In this document: positions 8,422 through 17,314 of the stretch, one piece after another
Numbering within the stretch: position 1 is the stretch's first letter
Layout of the letters: every line of letters starts with the position of its first letter
Assembly (NCBI GenBank): GCA_002103075.1
Contig: DABG01000002.1
Span: 1 to 64,000 of the forward strand
Origin: Candidatus Gastranaerophilales bacterium HUM_9
GTDB lineage: Bacteria > Cyanobacteriota > Vampirovibrionia > Gastranaerophilales > Gastranaerophilaceae
Length of the DNA stretch: 64,000 bases
Reading direction: 5' to 3'
Translations under genes and position numbers: made by a program
The notes under the pieces: generated by a model
Told to the model about the DNA's origin: nothing
What the model saw: the letters and a program-made list of their open reading frames with translations, nothing else
Database searches by the model: none

Positions 8422-8766
8422 TTATGCTAAATCTTCCGGTATGTATTTTTCTATCTCAATCAATTTGCCAGTTAGAGTTTTATTCTCTAGTGCTTTCATA
8501 AATAGAGGCAACTCTGATGACTTAATATCATAATTATATAAACATACTTCATTATCAACAGTTCGCATAACGCTAATAATATAACGACATTTTTCTGCAT
8601 AAGATTCAAGATTTGAAGCTACAAACTTTTTACCTGCAACATCTCGTTTTAGTTTTACATAATTAAAACCTGCAAAATATTTAATCTTTTCTTCGTACTC
8701 TGTTTCAAGCTCATTATTTTGACTTTTGAATATTGAAATAACTTTTTTGTTTATATCTTCTGACAT
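8422..8766 (-). CDS. Hypothetical cytosolic protein, first gene of the RNase operon
   Basis: 114 aa, no signal peptide or membrane segment, mixed charge, not recognised. It has a good ribosome site (GAGGGTG, 6 nt before the ATG) and a TATAAT box on the minus strand at 8786-8791. The radical SAM gene begins 1 nt after its stop, so the two are translationally linked. The tight arrangement makes it a real gene although the product is unknown. Confidence 0.7.
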   Translation of the reverse strand: MSEDINKKVISIFKSQNNELETEYEEKIKYFAGFNYVKLKRDVAGKKFVASNLESYAEKCRYIISVMRTVDNEVCLYNYDIKSSELPLFMKALENKTLTGKLIEIEKYIPEDLA

Positions 8767-9011
8767 CTAAGCACCCTCAATTGTAATTATATTAATTATT
8801 AAACACTACATGCCTGTATCTTGTAAAATATATGTAGAAATTTTTACATTTTGTCTATTTGTTCAAATAATTATTTCATTATTTAGTAACTTAACAATTA
8901 AAAAACTTAACACCCCAGCAAATTCAAATATAACTTTTGTATAGAAACCTTAATCATTTATTGACTAATTGGTTCATTTAATATTAAATAAAAAAAGATT
9001 GGAGAGGAATT

Positions 9012-10091
9012 ATGAAAATATTAGTTGGTTTATCAGGTGGTGTAGATTCAGCCGTAACAGCTCTTTTACTTAAACAAAAAGGCTATGACGTAATCGGTGC
9101 CACAATGTCTATCTGGAAAGAAAGACCTGACCTTAAAAAAACTGAACACACTTGTACTCACGGTGCTTGCTTTAGTGCCGATGAAAAAGAAGATATAGAA
9201 TCAGCAAAAAAAGTTGCTGAACAAATCGGTATACCTTTTTATGTTGTTGATTGTAAAGATGAGTACGAAAAAGTCGTTTTAGATAATTTTAAAGAAGAAT
9301 ATATCTCTGGACGAACTCCAAATCCATGTATAAGATGTAACGCTTTAGTTAAATTCGGTGTGCTTCCTACTCTTGCTAAGCAAAGTGGTATAGAATTCGA
9401 CAAGTTCGCTACTGGTCACTATGCTAGAGTAGTTGAAGAAAACGGTAGATTTTATCTTAAAAAAGGTATTGCACCTCACAAAGACCAATCTTATTTCTTA
9501 TACAAACTTAAACAAGACCAACTTGCTAACATTATGTTGCCTCTTGGTGAATACACAAAAGAAGAAATCAGAAAAATTGCAAAAGAAAACGGTCTTGATG
9601 TATCAGACAAACCTGACAGTCAAGATTTCTACGAAGGCGATTACAATGAATTATTAGGCGTAAAAGAAAAAATCGGTAACATAGTTGACACTGATGGCAA
9701 AGTTCTTGGTCAACACACAGGTATCTGGAACTATACAATTGGTCAAAGAAAAGGCATAGGTATTTCAGCTGCTGAACCACTTTATGTAATAGAACTTAGA
9801 AAAGATACAAATGAAGTTGTAGTTGGTTTTAAAGACAAAACATTCAAAAAATCTCTAAAAGCTATCAACATGAACTGGATTGCTGTTGACAAACTTACAG
9901 AAGAAAGAAAAGCAACTGCAAAAATCCGTTCAACTCAACAACCAGTTGCGGTAACAGTTAAACCTATAGACGACAAATCTGTAGAAGTTATATTTGACGA
10001 TTACCAAAAATCAATTGCAATAGGTCAATCTGTTGTATTATATGATGATGATATGGTTATCGGTGGTGGTATTATTGACTCTGTTCAATAA
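9012..10091 (+). CDS. mnmA: tRNA-specific 2-thiouridylase
   Basis: 359 aa. It thiolates U34 of tRNAs for Lys, Glu and Gln using ATP. The PP-loop is GLSGGVDSAV (7-16), followed by NPCIRCN with the first catalytic cysteine C106 and C109, then FATGHYAR (132-139) and KDQSYFLYKL (158-167). The position expected for the second catalytic cysteine (E. coli C199, in an SQ-x-x-C context) reads DSQDFYEGDY, so Y207 replaces it. Two extra cysteines, C48 and C53, sit in HTCTHGACFS. The ribosome site is GGAGAGG. A candidate promoter TTGACT (8961-8966) lies upstream. It shares a transcript with the next gene 23 nt downstream. Confidence 0.93.
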   Translation: MKILVGLSGGVDSAVTALLLKQKGYDVIGATMSIWKERPDLKKTEHTCTHGACFSADEKEDIESAKKVAEQIGIPFYVVDCKDEYEKVVLDNFKEEYISGRTPNPCIRCNALVKFGVLPTLAKQSGIEFDKFATGHYARVVEENGRFYLKKGIAPHKDQSYFLYKLKQDQLANIMLPLGEYTKEEIRKIAKENGLDVSDKPDSQDFYEGDYNELLGVKEKIGNIVDTDGKVLGQHTGIWNYTIGQRKGIGISAAEPLYVIELRKDTNEVVVGFKDKTFKKSLKAINMNWIAVDKLTEERKATAKIRSTQQPVAVTVKPIDDKSVEVIFDDYQKSIAIGQSVVLYDDDMVIGGGIIDSVQ

Positions 10092-10114
10092 AATATTTAA
10101 GAAAGGAACTTAAA

Positions 10115-10441
10115 ATGGCAGATAAAGAATTTGCAAACGGTATAATCGTAAAAACAGTAGACACAAAATATGGTCAAATAATCAAATTGTCTATCAATAA
10201 AGACTCTATTTTGAACAATCCATACAACGAACGTGGTTGGGTTAACATTGATTTAAAAACTGCAAAATCAGGTAAAATGTATGCAGAAATCAATAACTAC
10301 AATCCAAACGGTAATTCAAACTCATCAGCTAGCCAATCTGATAGCACTAAAACAACATCAAGTGATAACCTTGTTGAATTTGGTGAAATGGAAGCTCCTA
10401 CTACAGAATCATTGATTGATGAAGAAGAAATTCCGTTCTAA
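10115..10441 (+). CDS. Small protein with SSB-like acidic C-terminal tip
   Basis: 108 aa. The first ~65 residues look like an all-beta domain (NGIIVKTVDTKYGQIIKLSI, then GWVNIDLKTAKSGKMYAEIN). An Asn/Ser/Thr-rich linker (66-85) follows, then an acidic end DEEEIPF. This tail matches the tip by which single-stranded DNA-binding protein recruits repair and replication enzymes. The body is shorter than a normal SSB OB-fold, so it may be a minimal ssDNA-binding protein or a mimic of the SSB tail. The ribosome site is AAGGAA, and it lies 23 nt after mnmA. A strong terminator follows. Confidence 0.6.
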   Translation: MADKEFANGIIVKTVDTKYGQIIKLSINKDSILNNPYNERGWVNIDLKTAKSGKMYAEINNYNPNGNSNSSASQSDSTKTTSSDNLVEFGEMEAPTTESLIDEEEIPF

Positions 10442-10465
10442 ACAAAATTTTATAAAAATTATTAG

Positions 10466-10497
10466 GCGGCTAACTAATATATTAGTTAGCCGCTTTT
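10466..10497 (+). terminator. Rho-independent terminator
   Basis: GCGGCTAACTAAT (10466-10478) pairs with ATTAGTTAGCCGC (10481-10493), followed by TTTT. It ends the mnmA transcript just ahead of smpB. Confidence 0.9.
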
Positions 10498-10501
10498 ATG
10501 T

Positions 10502-10514
10502 TATAATCAACTTA
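10502..10514 (+). promoter_or_regulatory. -10 box of a likely leaderless smpB transcript
   Basis: TATAAT at 10502-10507 ends 6 nt before the ATG at 10514, and there is no Shine-Dalgarno. The -35 region overlaps the preceding terminator and is poor. Confidence 0.55.
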
Positions 10515-10960
10515 TGGGAAGAAAAATAATAACAACAAACAGAAAAGCCTTTCACGACTTCCTTATTGCAGAAAAATACGTTGCAGGGATAGTCTTAACA
10601 GGTACTGAAATAAAATCAATAAGAGATGGTGGTGTTAACCTTAAAGATAGCTTTGCTAAAATTGATAATGGCGAAGTATTCTTATATGGTTCACATATCT
10701 CACCATATGAACATGGAAATAGATATAATCACGAGCCTGATAGAATTCGAAAATTGTTATTAAATAAAAAAGAAATTTTAAAAATAGGAATGAAGATAAA
10801 AAAAGATGGATATACTCTTGTTCCACTAGAAATGTTCTTTACTCAAGGTCTTGTAAAAGTTGAACTTGGTCTAGGTAAAGGTAAAAAACTTTATGACAAA
10901 CGTGAGTCAATCGCTAAAAAATCACAAGAACGTGATATGCAAAGACAGATGAAACGATAG
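10514..10960 (+). CDS. smpB: SsrA (tmRNA)-binding protein
   Basis: 148 aa, the expected length. It brings tmRNA to stalled ribosomes in trans-translation. It begins at the typical core TNRKAFHDFLIAEKYVAGIVL-like strand, with GTEIKSIRDGGVNLKDSF, HISPYEHGNRYNHEPDR, the strand VPLEMFFTQGLVKVELGLG and a basic tail KLYDKRESIAKKSQERDMQR. It is a monocistronic gene that appears to be leaderless. tmRNA itself was not found in the window. Confidence 0.96.
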   Translation: MGRKIITTNRKAFHDFLIAEKYVAGIVLTGTEIKSIRDGGVNLKDSFAKIDNGEVFLYGSHISPYEHGNRYNHEPDRIRKLLLNKKEILKIGMKIKKDGYTLVPLEMFFTQGLVKVELGLGKGKKLYDKRESIAKKSQERDMQRQMKR

Positions 10961-10986
10961 GATTGCTTTTAAGATAGATGTAAAAA

Positions 10987-11019
10987 GGGGCGAAATTTTT
11001 CAAAGAAAAATTTCGCCCC
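10987..11019. terminator. Bidirectional terminator between smpB and murI
   Basis: GGGGCGAAATTTTTC (10987-11001) pairs with GAAAAATTTCGCCCC (11005-11019). T-runs lie on the minus-strand side (TTTTT after the stem) and a short one on the plus side. It serves two convergent genes. Confidence 0.88.
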
Positions 11020-11038
11020 TTAAATACTATAAAACTTT

Positions 11039-11860
11039 TTAATCAATATCTATTTTTTCAGCATTTTCAACATCATAAAACATCTTTGAAGCAACTTCAA
11101 ACTGCTCAGGGTTTGCACTTACAAAGAATGCTTCTGTACCTGTTTTTGCTTGCGGGTTCAAAAGATTAGATTTTTCAAGGTCACTTTTTATATATTCAAC
11201 AAAAAATTCTGCTGGGTCTATGAACATAGTTTTATCAGCATATCTTGATAAAACTTCTAATAAATATGGATAATGAGTGCAACCAAGAATTATTTTATCA
11301 GGGTTATTGTTTAGCATTTTTTTTAGGTCAGCTTCAATTATTGCAACCTTGTCAGGTTCGTTTTGAGTGTTCGATTCAACAATATTAACCCACTGTGGAC
11401 AGCTTTGAGAAAATATCTTCATTTTTGGGTTATAAGATTTTATTTCAGATTCGTAGACCCCTGAAGATATAGTTGATTGGGTAGCAAATATACCCAAATT
11501 ATTTATATTTTGTTTTGCAATAATACTTGCGCAAGACTGTATTATTGGATAAATTTTAAAATCATATTCTTTAGAAACAGTTGAATATGTTGCCGCAGAA
11601 GATGTGTTGCATGCCATTACAACAGCTTTAACATTTTTTGATTTAAAAAAATCAAAAATATTTCTTGAATAACCAATCAATTCTTCTTTTGTCTTATTAC
11701 CATAAGGAAGATGTTTAAGGTCACCAAAATAAATACAATCCTCAGTCGGTATTAATTTTCTGAATTTTGAATACACAGTAAGTCCGCCAACTCCAGAATC
11801 AAAGAAAGCAACTTTTTCTGATTTATTATTTTTTTGTATTGAAGTATTCAACAATTCCAT
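11039..11860 (-). CDS. murI: Glutamate racemase
   Basis: 273 aa. It makes D-glutamate for peptidoglycan. The motifs are FFDSGVGGLTVYSKF (19-33), CNTSSAATYS with catalytic C84, and GCTHYPYLLE with catalytic C194. The start at 11860 overlaps the upstream amidase gene by 35 nt and is backed by AAGGAAT ahead of the ATG. Racemase next to a cell-wall amidase is an arrangement also seen in cyanobacteria. The short N-terminal extension of about 15 residues before the first strand is unremarkable. Confidence 0.95.
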   Translation of the reverse strand: MELLNTSIQKNNKSEKVAFFDSGVGGLTVYSKFRKLIPTEDCIYFGDLKHLPYGNKTKEELIGYSRNIFDFFKSKNVKAVVMACNTSSAATYSTVSKEYDFKIYPIIQSCASIIAKQNINNLGIFATQSTISSGVYESEIKSYNPKMKIFSQSCPQWVNIVESNTQNEPDKVAIIEADLKKMLNNNPDKIILGCTHYPYLLEVLSRYADKTMFIDPAEFFVEYIKSDLEKSNLLNPQAKTGTEAFFVSANPEQFEVASKMFYDVENAEKIDID

Positions 11861-13775
11861 CGGCTATTCCTTCTGCAGTCTGTTGTTTTCGTTGAGGTGT
11901 TGTTAAAGATTTTCTTTCTTCAGGATTTGATATGAACCCTATTTCAACAAGAATTGCAGGCACTGCTGTATGATTTATAACATAAAAACGTGATCTTAAC
12001 AAACCACGGTTTGTTGTATAAGGCACTTTCTTTGCAAGTGTCTTATTTACAATAGAACCTAAGCTCATACTTTCTTCTGTGTAGTAATGAGTTTCAATAC
12101 CTTTTGGAGAAGCGTCATTACAAGAGTTTACGTGAACACTTACAAATATTGCAGGATTTATACTTTGATTAAACAAGGAACGGTCTTCTAATGATACATA
12201 AATATCGTTCGTTCTTGTCATATAAACCTTAAATCCACGTTTTTGTAATACAGATTGAAGTCTGTCACAAACATCTAGTGTAATATCCTTTTCATATATT
12301 CCATCACGAGTACAACCAACATCTTTTCCACCGTGACCAGCATCAAGCACAATTACTCTTGAACCTTTTGGATTATGATATTTAGGTGTTGAAATAATTG
12401 TTCCTTCTTTTTTCTTTGTCTTTTGAAGATTTGTTTCTGACGATTTTACTGTTGTCTGAGCAGGTTTAGGCTTAACCTCTTTGAATGAAATCTTGAATAC
12501 TCGACCTTCTGGAGAAATATAGGTTGATAAATCAGATTTATGTTCCATTGGGAATGACAAACGAAGTCCTGTATTTTTCATAATATTTATAACTGATTGA
12601 CTATATGGGGTTGATTTTATAGTTGATTTGAAGTTATATTCATTGAACTTTTCTGCATTAAGGAAATAGATATATAATTTGTCAGATGTACGTTTGATTG
12701 AATATACAAGCGGTTTATCAAACTCGAACAATAGATTGCTGTATTCACCTGCTTTTTGGTAAGTAGATTTTACAATGTTTGTTTTTTGAGCAGGCAAATC
12801 AGAAGTCATCAAGTTTTTAGGTGAAGTAATAATAGCTTTTTGGCTATCAGAAAAATATACAGGAATATATTGTGGTGCATCTTTTGAGGTCACAACAAGC
12901 CGTGTAGTTGTTGGTGAAAACTGTGCAATTTTAACAGTGTCGCCATTTGCTAAAGTCAATTCCTTGTTATGTAATTCTGATTTAGTTATAGAGTTTGGAA
13001 TATCAAAAACCATACGTGTTGGGTTTGATAAAAGAAACTGTTTCTCAAAACTTAAGATACCTACACCTGAAACAGTAAACAAACGCCCATTTGTTGTTAA
13101 ATTGTTTATGTAATATTTTGAACGTAAAACGTGATTTTGAGTTTCATTTGTTATTTCATAGTTTGTATAAACTTCTGCTGACTGATAATTAGAATTTACA
13201 AAAGCCTTATTTATTTCATTAAGAGTATTTTTATTAGCTTTTGTATTCGCAACAGGAGTTGAGGTTTGAAACTCTTTAGATGTTACCGTCAAATTTTCTT
13301 TGAAATCTTTTGTTGCATCAGTATCTTCGCTATAGGTATTTAAGTAATAATTCATACCATAAGGTTGAAGAGGTTTTATTGCTATACATAAATTATTATT
13401 AACATTAGTAATTTTTAAATTAGATATATTATAATTATCATTAAAAAAAAGCGTATATGTAACTGTATTATCCATCTTTGTATTTATTTGAACTTCTTTC
13501 AAGCTGCCCTCTGAAAAGAAAAGGTCGTTTGGTTGAGCGAATGTGGTCGCAGATGAAATATCAATCGTTACTGAATTATTTTCTTTTAGCTTGGTTATTT
13601 TAAAATTATTAGAGATGTTTGATTTTGCACTAGCCTGAACCGGTATAAACAATAAAGCTGATGACGTGTCAAACTTTAACGGTTTTATTTTATACAAAAG
13701 CTCTGCAGAACACATCATTTGGCTAGTGAATAATGTTATTAATAATATGAAAAATGTTATAATTTTTTTCATCAA
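11826..13775 (-). CDS. N-acetylmuramoyl-L-alanine amidase, AmiC-like, with AMIN-like N-terminus
   Basis: 649 aa. A signal peptide at 1-24 (FFILLITLFTSQMMCSA) exports it. About 30-430 is beta-rich and probably holds AMIN-type domains that bind peptidoglycan or septal wall. A Lys/Thr linker follows. The C-terminal Amidase_3 domain (about 450-645) carries the zinc site: LDAGHGGKDVG, an acidic residue in GIYEKDITLDV, and HVNS. The conserved ending PAILVEIGFISNPEE is present. It cleaves the amide bond between MurNAc and the stem peptide, acting in daughter-cell separation or remodelling. It is translationally coupled to murI by a 35-nt overlap. Confidence 0.93.
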   Translation of the reverse strand: MMKKIITFFILLITLFTSQMMCSAELLYKIKPLKFDTSSALLFIPVQASAKSNISNNFKITKLKENNSVTIDISSATTFAQPNDLFFSEGSLKEVQINTKMDNTVTYTLFFNDNYNISNLKITNVNNNLCIAIKPLQPYGMNYYLNTYSEDTDATKDFKENLTVTSKEFQTSTPVANTKANKNTLNEINKAFVNSNYQSAEVYTNYEITNETQNHVLRSKYYINNLTTNGRLFTVSGVGILSFEKQFLLSNPTRMVFDIPNSITKSELHNKELTLANGDTVKIAQFSPTTTRLVVTSKDAPQYIPVYFSDSQKAIITSPKNLMTSDLPAQKTNIVKSTYQKAGEYSNLLFEFDKPLVYSIKRTSDKLYIYFLNAEKFNEYNFKSTIKSTPYSQSVINIMKNTGLRLSFPMEHKSDLSTYISPEGRVFKISFKEVKPKPAQTTVKSSETNLQKTKKKEGTIISTPKYHNPKGSRVIVLDAGHGGKDVGCTRDGIYEKDITLDVCDRLQSVLQKRGFKVYMTRTNDIYVSLEDRSLFNQSINPAIFVSVHVNSCNDASPKGIETHYYTEESMSLGSIVNKTLAKKVPYTTNRGLLRSRFYVINHTAVPAILVEIGFISNPEERKSLTTPQRKQQTAEGIADGIVEYFNTKK

Positions 13776-13922
13776 ACTATCCTATCTAATATAATTCTAG
13801 TACAAAATTTCTTTGAAGGCTTTAAGTTTACAATTATTTATCGTTTGCATGATAATTATTTTTTGATATTATAGTGTTATGCTATTTTAATTTAGTTGTG
13901 GAAACCATATAAGGAGAAAGAA

Positions 13923-14138
13923 ATGAAATCAAAATTAGAAATGCAAGACAGAATCATTGAATCAGCTGGTATGATTTACAATTATTTATCAGACAAAGGC
14001 GAAGTTACTTTGAACAAAATGTCAAAAGATTTAGACCTTGAACAAAACATGATTTCAATGGGTTTAGGTTGGTTATCAAGAGAAGATAAATTATCTTATA
14101 CAAGAAAACCAAAATCAGTTACTGTTAAATTAGTTTAA
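13923..14138 (+). CDS. Small winged-helix DNA-binding-like protein
   Basis: 71 aa. The start at 13923 is preferred because AAGGAGAAAG lies just upstream; an earlier ATG at 13896 lacks a site. The fold reads as a short winged helix (IIESAGMIYNYLSDKGEVTL, KMSKDLDLEQNMISMGLGWLS, wing KLSYTRKPKSVTVKLV), like the DUF2582 family. It may be a regulator, but partners and targets are unknown. A single gene with its own terminator. Confidence 0.75.
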   Translation: MKSKLEMQDRIIESAGMIYNYLSDKGEVTLNKMSKDLDLEQNMISMGLGWLSREDKLSYTRKPKSVTVKLV

Positions 14139-14166
14139 TTTAGTAACAAATATAATTTTAGGATAA

Positions 14167-14199
14167 GGGCGGGTAAATTTTCAATTTACCCGCCCTTTA
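14167..14199 (+). terminator. Rho-independent terminator
   Basis: GGGCGGGTAAATT (14167-14179) pairs with AATTTACCCGCCC (14183-14195), followed by TTTAT. Confidence 0.88.
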
Positions 14200-14354
14200 T
14201 GTTTGTATTCTTCACTTACTATAATTTCTCCATACTCATTCTTATTTTAAATAAAACAAATATTACCTCCCCGACCCACCTCCTAACTATTTAAAAATTA
14301 TTCAACAAAATAAATAATATTGATATCTGAACTAAAAAAGAAAGGATTATTAAT

Positions 14355-14912
14355 ATGAAATCAAAAACTAAAATTCAAAGTTCAAAAAAACTTGCTGATT
14401 TTTTAGAAAAAAACAGTCTTCATAAAAAAGATTTTGCACAAATGATAGGTGTAACCCTCTCATACGTCTACAATCTTATAGATAATACTATTCCATTCTC
14501 AACACGTTCTACGACCTTAGAAAGAATTGCAACCGTAATGGAAGTTGAGCCAGAAGAGTTTGAAGAATACAGAATTCCGCAAGAACCAATTCTTATAGAT
14601 GATACAATAACTAAAATCAAAAACCTACTTAAATCTAAAAAGATGAAAGTAGTAGATTTTCTTAAATCTTTCCCACGAAACAAACGCCTTGATATCGTAG
14701 ATATCCTTAGAGGTGCATTACCTGTTCCACTTGACTATAACGAACTAAACATGATAGGTGAAGTTTTAGGTCTGTCGAAGGAAGAACAATTCAACATCTG
14801 GGAAGACAGATTCAAATCAGTACTAGATATTAACGGAATGAATATTTACGCAAACTCAGAACTTGTAAATACTTTAACAAACTGTGCAAAAAAATTCATT
14901 GTAAAAAAATAA
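14355..14912 (+). CDS. XRE-like helix-turn-helix protein
   Basis: 185 aa. The N-terminal half (about 9-70) is a Cro/CI-type HTH: KLADFLEKNSLHKKDFAQMI, then GVTLSYVYNLIDNTIPFSTR. The second half (80-170) repeats a similar helical pattern (NLLKSKKMKVVDFLKSFPRN, DYNELNMIGEVLGLSKEEQF) and may be a second, divergent HTH-like unit. The ribosome site is AAAGGATT. A short hairpin GGTCAAG/CTTGACC (14916-14937) after the stop could end both this gene and the convergent flagellar operon. The regulatory target is unknown. Confidence 0.7.
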   Translation: MKSKTKIQSSKKLADFLEKNSLHKKDFAQMIGVTLSYVYNLIDNTIPFSTRSTTLERIATVMEVEPEEFEEYRIPQEPILIDDTITKIKNLLKSKKMKVVDFLKSFPRNKRLDIVDILRGALPVPLDYNELNMIGEVLGLSKEEQFNIWEDRFKSVLDINGMNIYANSELVNTLTNCAKKFIVKK

Positions 14913-15007
14913 AAAGGTCAAGCATAAAAACTTGACCAAACGGTTTGATATTTTCTCTATAATATATTTAAAGGTTTTTTGTATGTTATATAGTGTCTTG
15001 TAACTTA

Positions 15008-15451
15008 TTATTTTCCGATTTCAACTGCTCTTGAAGCCATAGTTCTTGTTATATTTACAACAGCAAGGTTGGCTTCATAAGCACGTTGAGCCATAATAGC
15101 ATCAGCCATATCGACCATCGCATTAACGTTTGATGATCTAATATAACCATTAGCATCGGCATCAGGGTGTCCAGGGCGGTAGATTCTTTCACCTAATGTT
15201 GGATCCTCTACAACACCTGTGAATACTACACCACCTTGTGTATATGGCAACGTACCTGTTCCATATACATCGTTTTTCATCTGGTTTAAAACTCCTCTGA
15301 ATGAAATATCTTCTGTCGCATTCAATACAGGAATTCTTCTTACGTAGTTTGGGGTATCAATATTTGCAATGTTTTTTGCGTGAATATCTATTCTCAAACC
15401 GTGTGTTTTTAAGGCGTTTGCACCTATATCAATTGATTCCATTATACCCAT
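15008..15451 (-). CDS. flgC: Flagellar basal-body rod protein FlgC
   Basis: 147 aa, normal length. It is a proximal rod subunit assembled in the periplasm by the flagellar export apparatus. The N-terminal rod motif is ALKTHGLRIDIHAKNIANID TPNYVRR-like, and the C-terminal FlgC motif is SNVNAMVDMADAIMAQRAYE ANLAVVNITRTM. It is the last gene of the operon; no fliE follows. It lies 7 nt after flgB. Confidence 0.93.
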   Translation of the reverse strand: MGIMESIDIGANALKTHGLRIDIHAKNIANIDTPNYVRRIPVLNATEDISFRGVLNQMKNDVYGTGTLPYTQGGVVFTGVVEDPTLGERIYRPGHPDADANGYIRSSNVNAMVDMADAIMAQRAYEANLAVVNITRTMASRAVEIGK

Positions 15452-15458
15452 AATGAGC

Positions 15459-15809
15459 CTACTTTCCTACGTTTACTACCGTTTTCATTTGTGTAATAAT
15501 ATTTGACATTCTTCTTGTTGCCATCGTGTACAAAATTGAGTTCTTCTGCATTTCTGTTAATTCATCAGCAGGATTGATTTCAACATTTTGCTCGTATTGT
15601 TGCATTGGCGATGGTCCCATTTTTCTTGCCAATTTAGTTTCCAAATCTTCTGTTCCACCACCTAAATATTGGCTAAAATCAATATCTCGTCTTACATAAC
15701 CTGGGGTATCAACATTCGCCAAGTTTGAACCTAATGCTCTTTGTTTTTGAGCAATCAAGTTCATCATTAATGATGTTCTTCCTATTGAATCTAAAGCTCC
15801 GTAACCCAT
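15459..15809 (-). CDS. flgB: Flagellar basal-body rod protein FlgB
   Basis: 116 aa, a proximal rod subunit. The signature is RALGSNLANVDTPGYVRRDI DFSQYL-like near the N-terminus, and the C-terminal helix is NSILYTMATRRMSNIITQMK. It sits between a rod protein of the FlgF/FlgG type and flgC in a four-gene minus-strand operon. The ribosome site is GGAGG before the ATG. Confidence 0.92.
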   Translation of the reverse strand: MGYGALDSIGRTSLMMNLIAQKQRALGSNLANVDTPGYVRRDIDFSQYLGGGTEDLETKLARKMGPSPMQQYEQNVEINPADELTEMQKNSILYTMATRRMSNIITQMKTVVNVGK

Positions 15810-15850
15810 TGTTAGTTAAACCTCCAAAGTTTTTTACTTTTTATCTTTTA

Positions 15851-16567
15851 TTATTCTCTAATATTAATACCTTTGTTATACATATCGTCTGCTACTTTTA
15901 ACAAACGCATACTTGCAATCATAGACGCATTCAATCTCAACATTTCACCAACTGAACCTTGAATAGTTACGTTTGAACACTCAATTGCATTTTGTCTGAA
16001 ATTGTTGTGATTTTTAACAATCTTTGGTTCCCCAGACTCTTCTGTTGCAACCATTTTGTTATTAATACCTTGATCAAGCATTTCAGGGTTTGCAAAAGAA
16101 ACCAAAGGGATTGTTCCAACACGTCGTGGCAATGAACCTGCTTCATCATAAGTATAAACATCACCATTTTTGTTGATAGTAAACTTATAACAGTTTGCAG
16201 GTAATTTTATACCACCACCAACTAACCAGCCATCTCTTGTATACAAGTAACCGCCCTTACCTTTAATCATAGAGCCATCACGTGTATATTGAACTTGACC
16301 ATCTTCTGATGTTACAGGAATATATCCTTGTCCTTCAATCGCAACATCATAAGGGTTTTCAGTAATTCTTACTGAACCTTGCATACAATCAGTCCTTTGA
16401 ACACCCTCTACATAGCCATCTTCTCTTAGCATTTGTTCAAATCTTACAGACTTGTATCCATAAGTGTTGTAGTTTGCTAAATCATTAGCTACGTGACCTA
16501 GTTTGTCAAACTGTGTTGTTGCGTTATTAATACTTTTTCTCACAATTGCTTGTGCATTAAACATCAT
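15851..16567 (-). CDS. FlgF/FlgG-family flagellar rod protein
   Basis: 238 aa. The N-terminal rod helix reads KLGHVANDLANYNTYGYKSV, followed by the D1-like region (ENPYDVAIEGQGYIPVTSED, QYTRDGSMIKG). The C-terminal helix is GSVGEMLRLNASMIASMRLL. It is slightly short for FlgG (about 260) and the ending lacks the usual FlgG motif, so FlgF or FlgG cannot be chosen from sequence alone. It is the second gene of the operon, 13 nt after its paralogue. Confidence 0.85.
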   Translation of the reverse strand: MMFNAQAIVRKSINNATTQFDKLGHVANDLANYNTYGYKSVRFEQMLREDGYVEGVQRTDCMQGSVRITENPYDVAIEGQGYIPVTSEDGQVQYTRDGSMIKGKGGYLYTRDGWLVGGGIKLPANCYKFTINKNGDVYTYDEAGSLPRRVGTIPLVSFANPEMLDQGINNKMVATEESGEPKIVKNHNNFRQNAIECSNVTIQGSVGEMLRLNASMIASMRLLKVADDMYNKGINIRE

Positions 16568-16580
16568 AATTCAAGTCCTC

Positions 16581-17279
16581 CTATGATGCTGAGCCTAATT
16601 GGCTTATCGCTTTTTGCAAATTCGTATTTTGCATAATAAAGATTTGTCTATTAGCTTCAAATGCTCTTACCGTAGGCATAACAGCCAAAAACTCGTTCTG
16701 TAATGATACGTTTGAATACTCGTTGTAACCTTGTTTTACATCAGGTCGCATTACTGCCATACCGTTTGAATCAACTACACCTAATGTCGCTACATAATTA
16801 AGTTTGCGTTCTTTTTCGTTAAATATACATACTCTACCTTTATTATCGACTTTAATCTCTTTCAAATCTTTTGGTAAAAATGGTAATTTAATAGGAACAC
16901 CCGAATCAGACAAAACTTTTGCATCATCAAGATTTAGTAAGTTCCCGTCCTTATCAAGTTTAAAACGTCCGTCTCTTGTCATTTTTACACCGTTTTTAGT
17001 TTCTACTTGAAAATAACCTTTATTTGCAAGAGCAATATCTAATGGTCTTTCTGATGCTTGAATACGTCCAACTCTTTCATCAATGTTTGTTGAAACACCG
17101 TGAACACCAAGGTACTCTGTAAAAGAAGATACAACAGCATCTTTTCTTTGATAACCAACTTTATCAAATCCTGATACGTTCTCGTTAGTTATACCAAGAA
17201 TTTCGTTTGAAACCTGCATCGCTCTAATTGATGCTCTTATACCTGGCTCACAATACCTGATACCTGTACTTATTTTCAT
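16581..17279 (-). CDS. FlgF/FlgG-family flagellar rod protein, operon leader
   Basis: 232 aa. It is a paralogue of the next gene. N-terminal helix: ILGITNENVSGFDKVGYQRK. Middle: RPLDIALANKGYFQVETKNG VKMTRDGRF-like, the classic FlgF/G stretch. C-terminal: NEFLAVMPTVRAFEANRQIF. Cytosolic synthesis is followed by export through the flagellar apparatus. The ribosome site is GTGAGG. A sigma-28-type promoter lies about 35-63 nt upstream (17315-17342). Confidence 0.85.
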   Translation of the reverse strand: MKISTGIRYCEPGIRASIRAMQVSNEILGITNENVSGFDKVGYQRKDAVVSSFTEYLGVHGVSTNIDERVGRIQASERPLDIALANKGYFQVETKNGVKMTRDGRFKLDKDGNLLNLDDAKVLSDSGVPIKLPFLPKDLKEIKVDNKGRVCIFNEKERKLNYVATLGVVDSNGMAVMRPDVKQGYNEYSNVSLQNEFLAVMPTVRAFEANRQIFIMQNTNLQKAISQLGSAS

Positions 17280-17314
17280 TTGTACCTCACTCGTTAGTTA
17301 AACCGTTTCTACAC

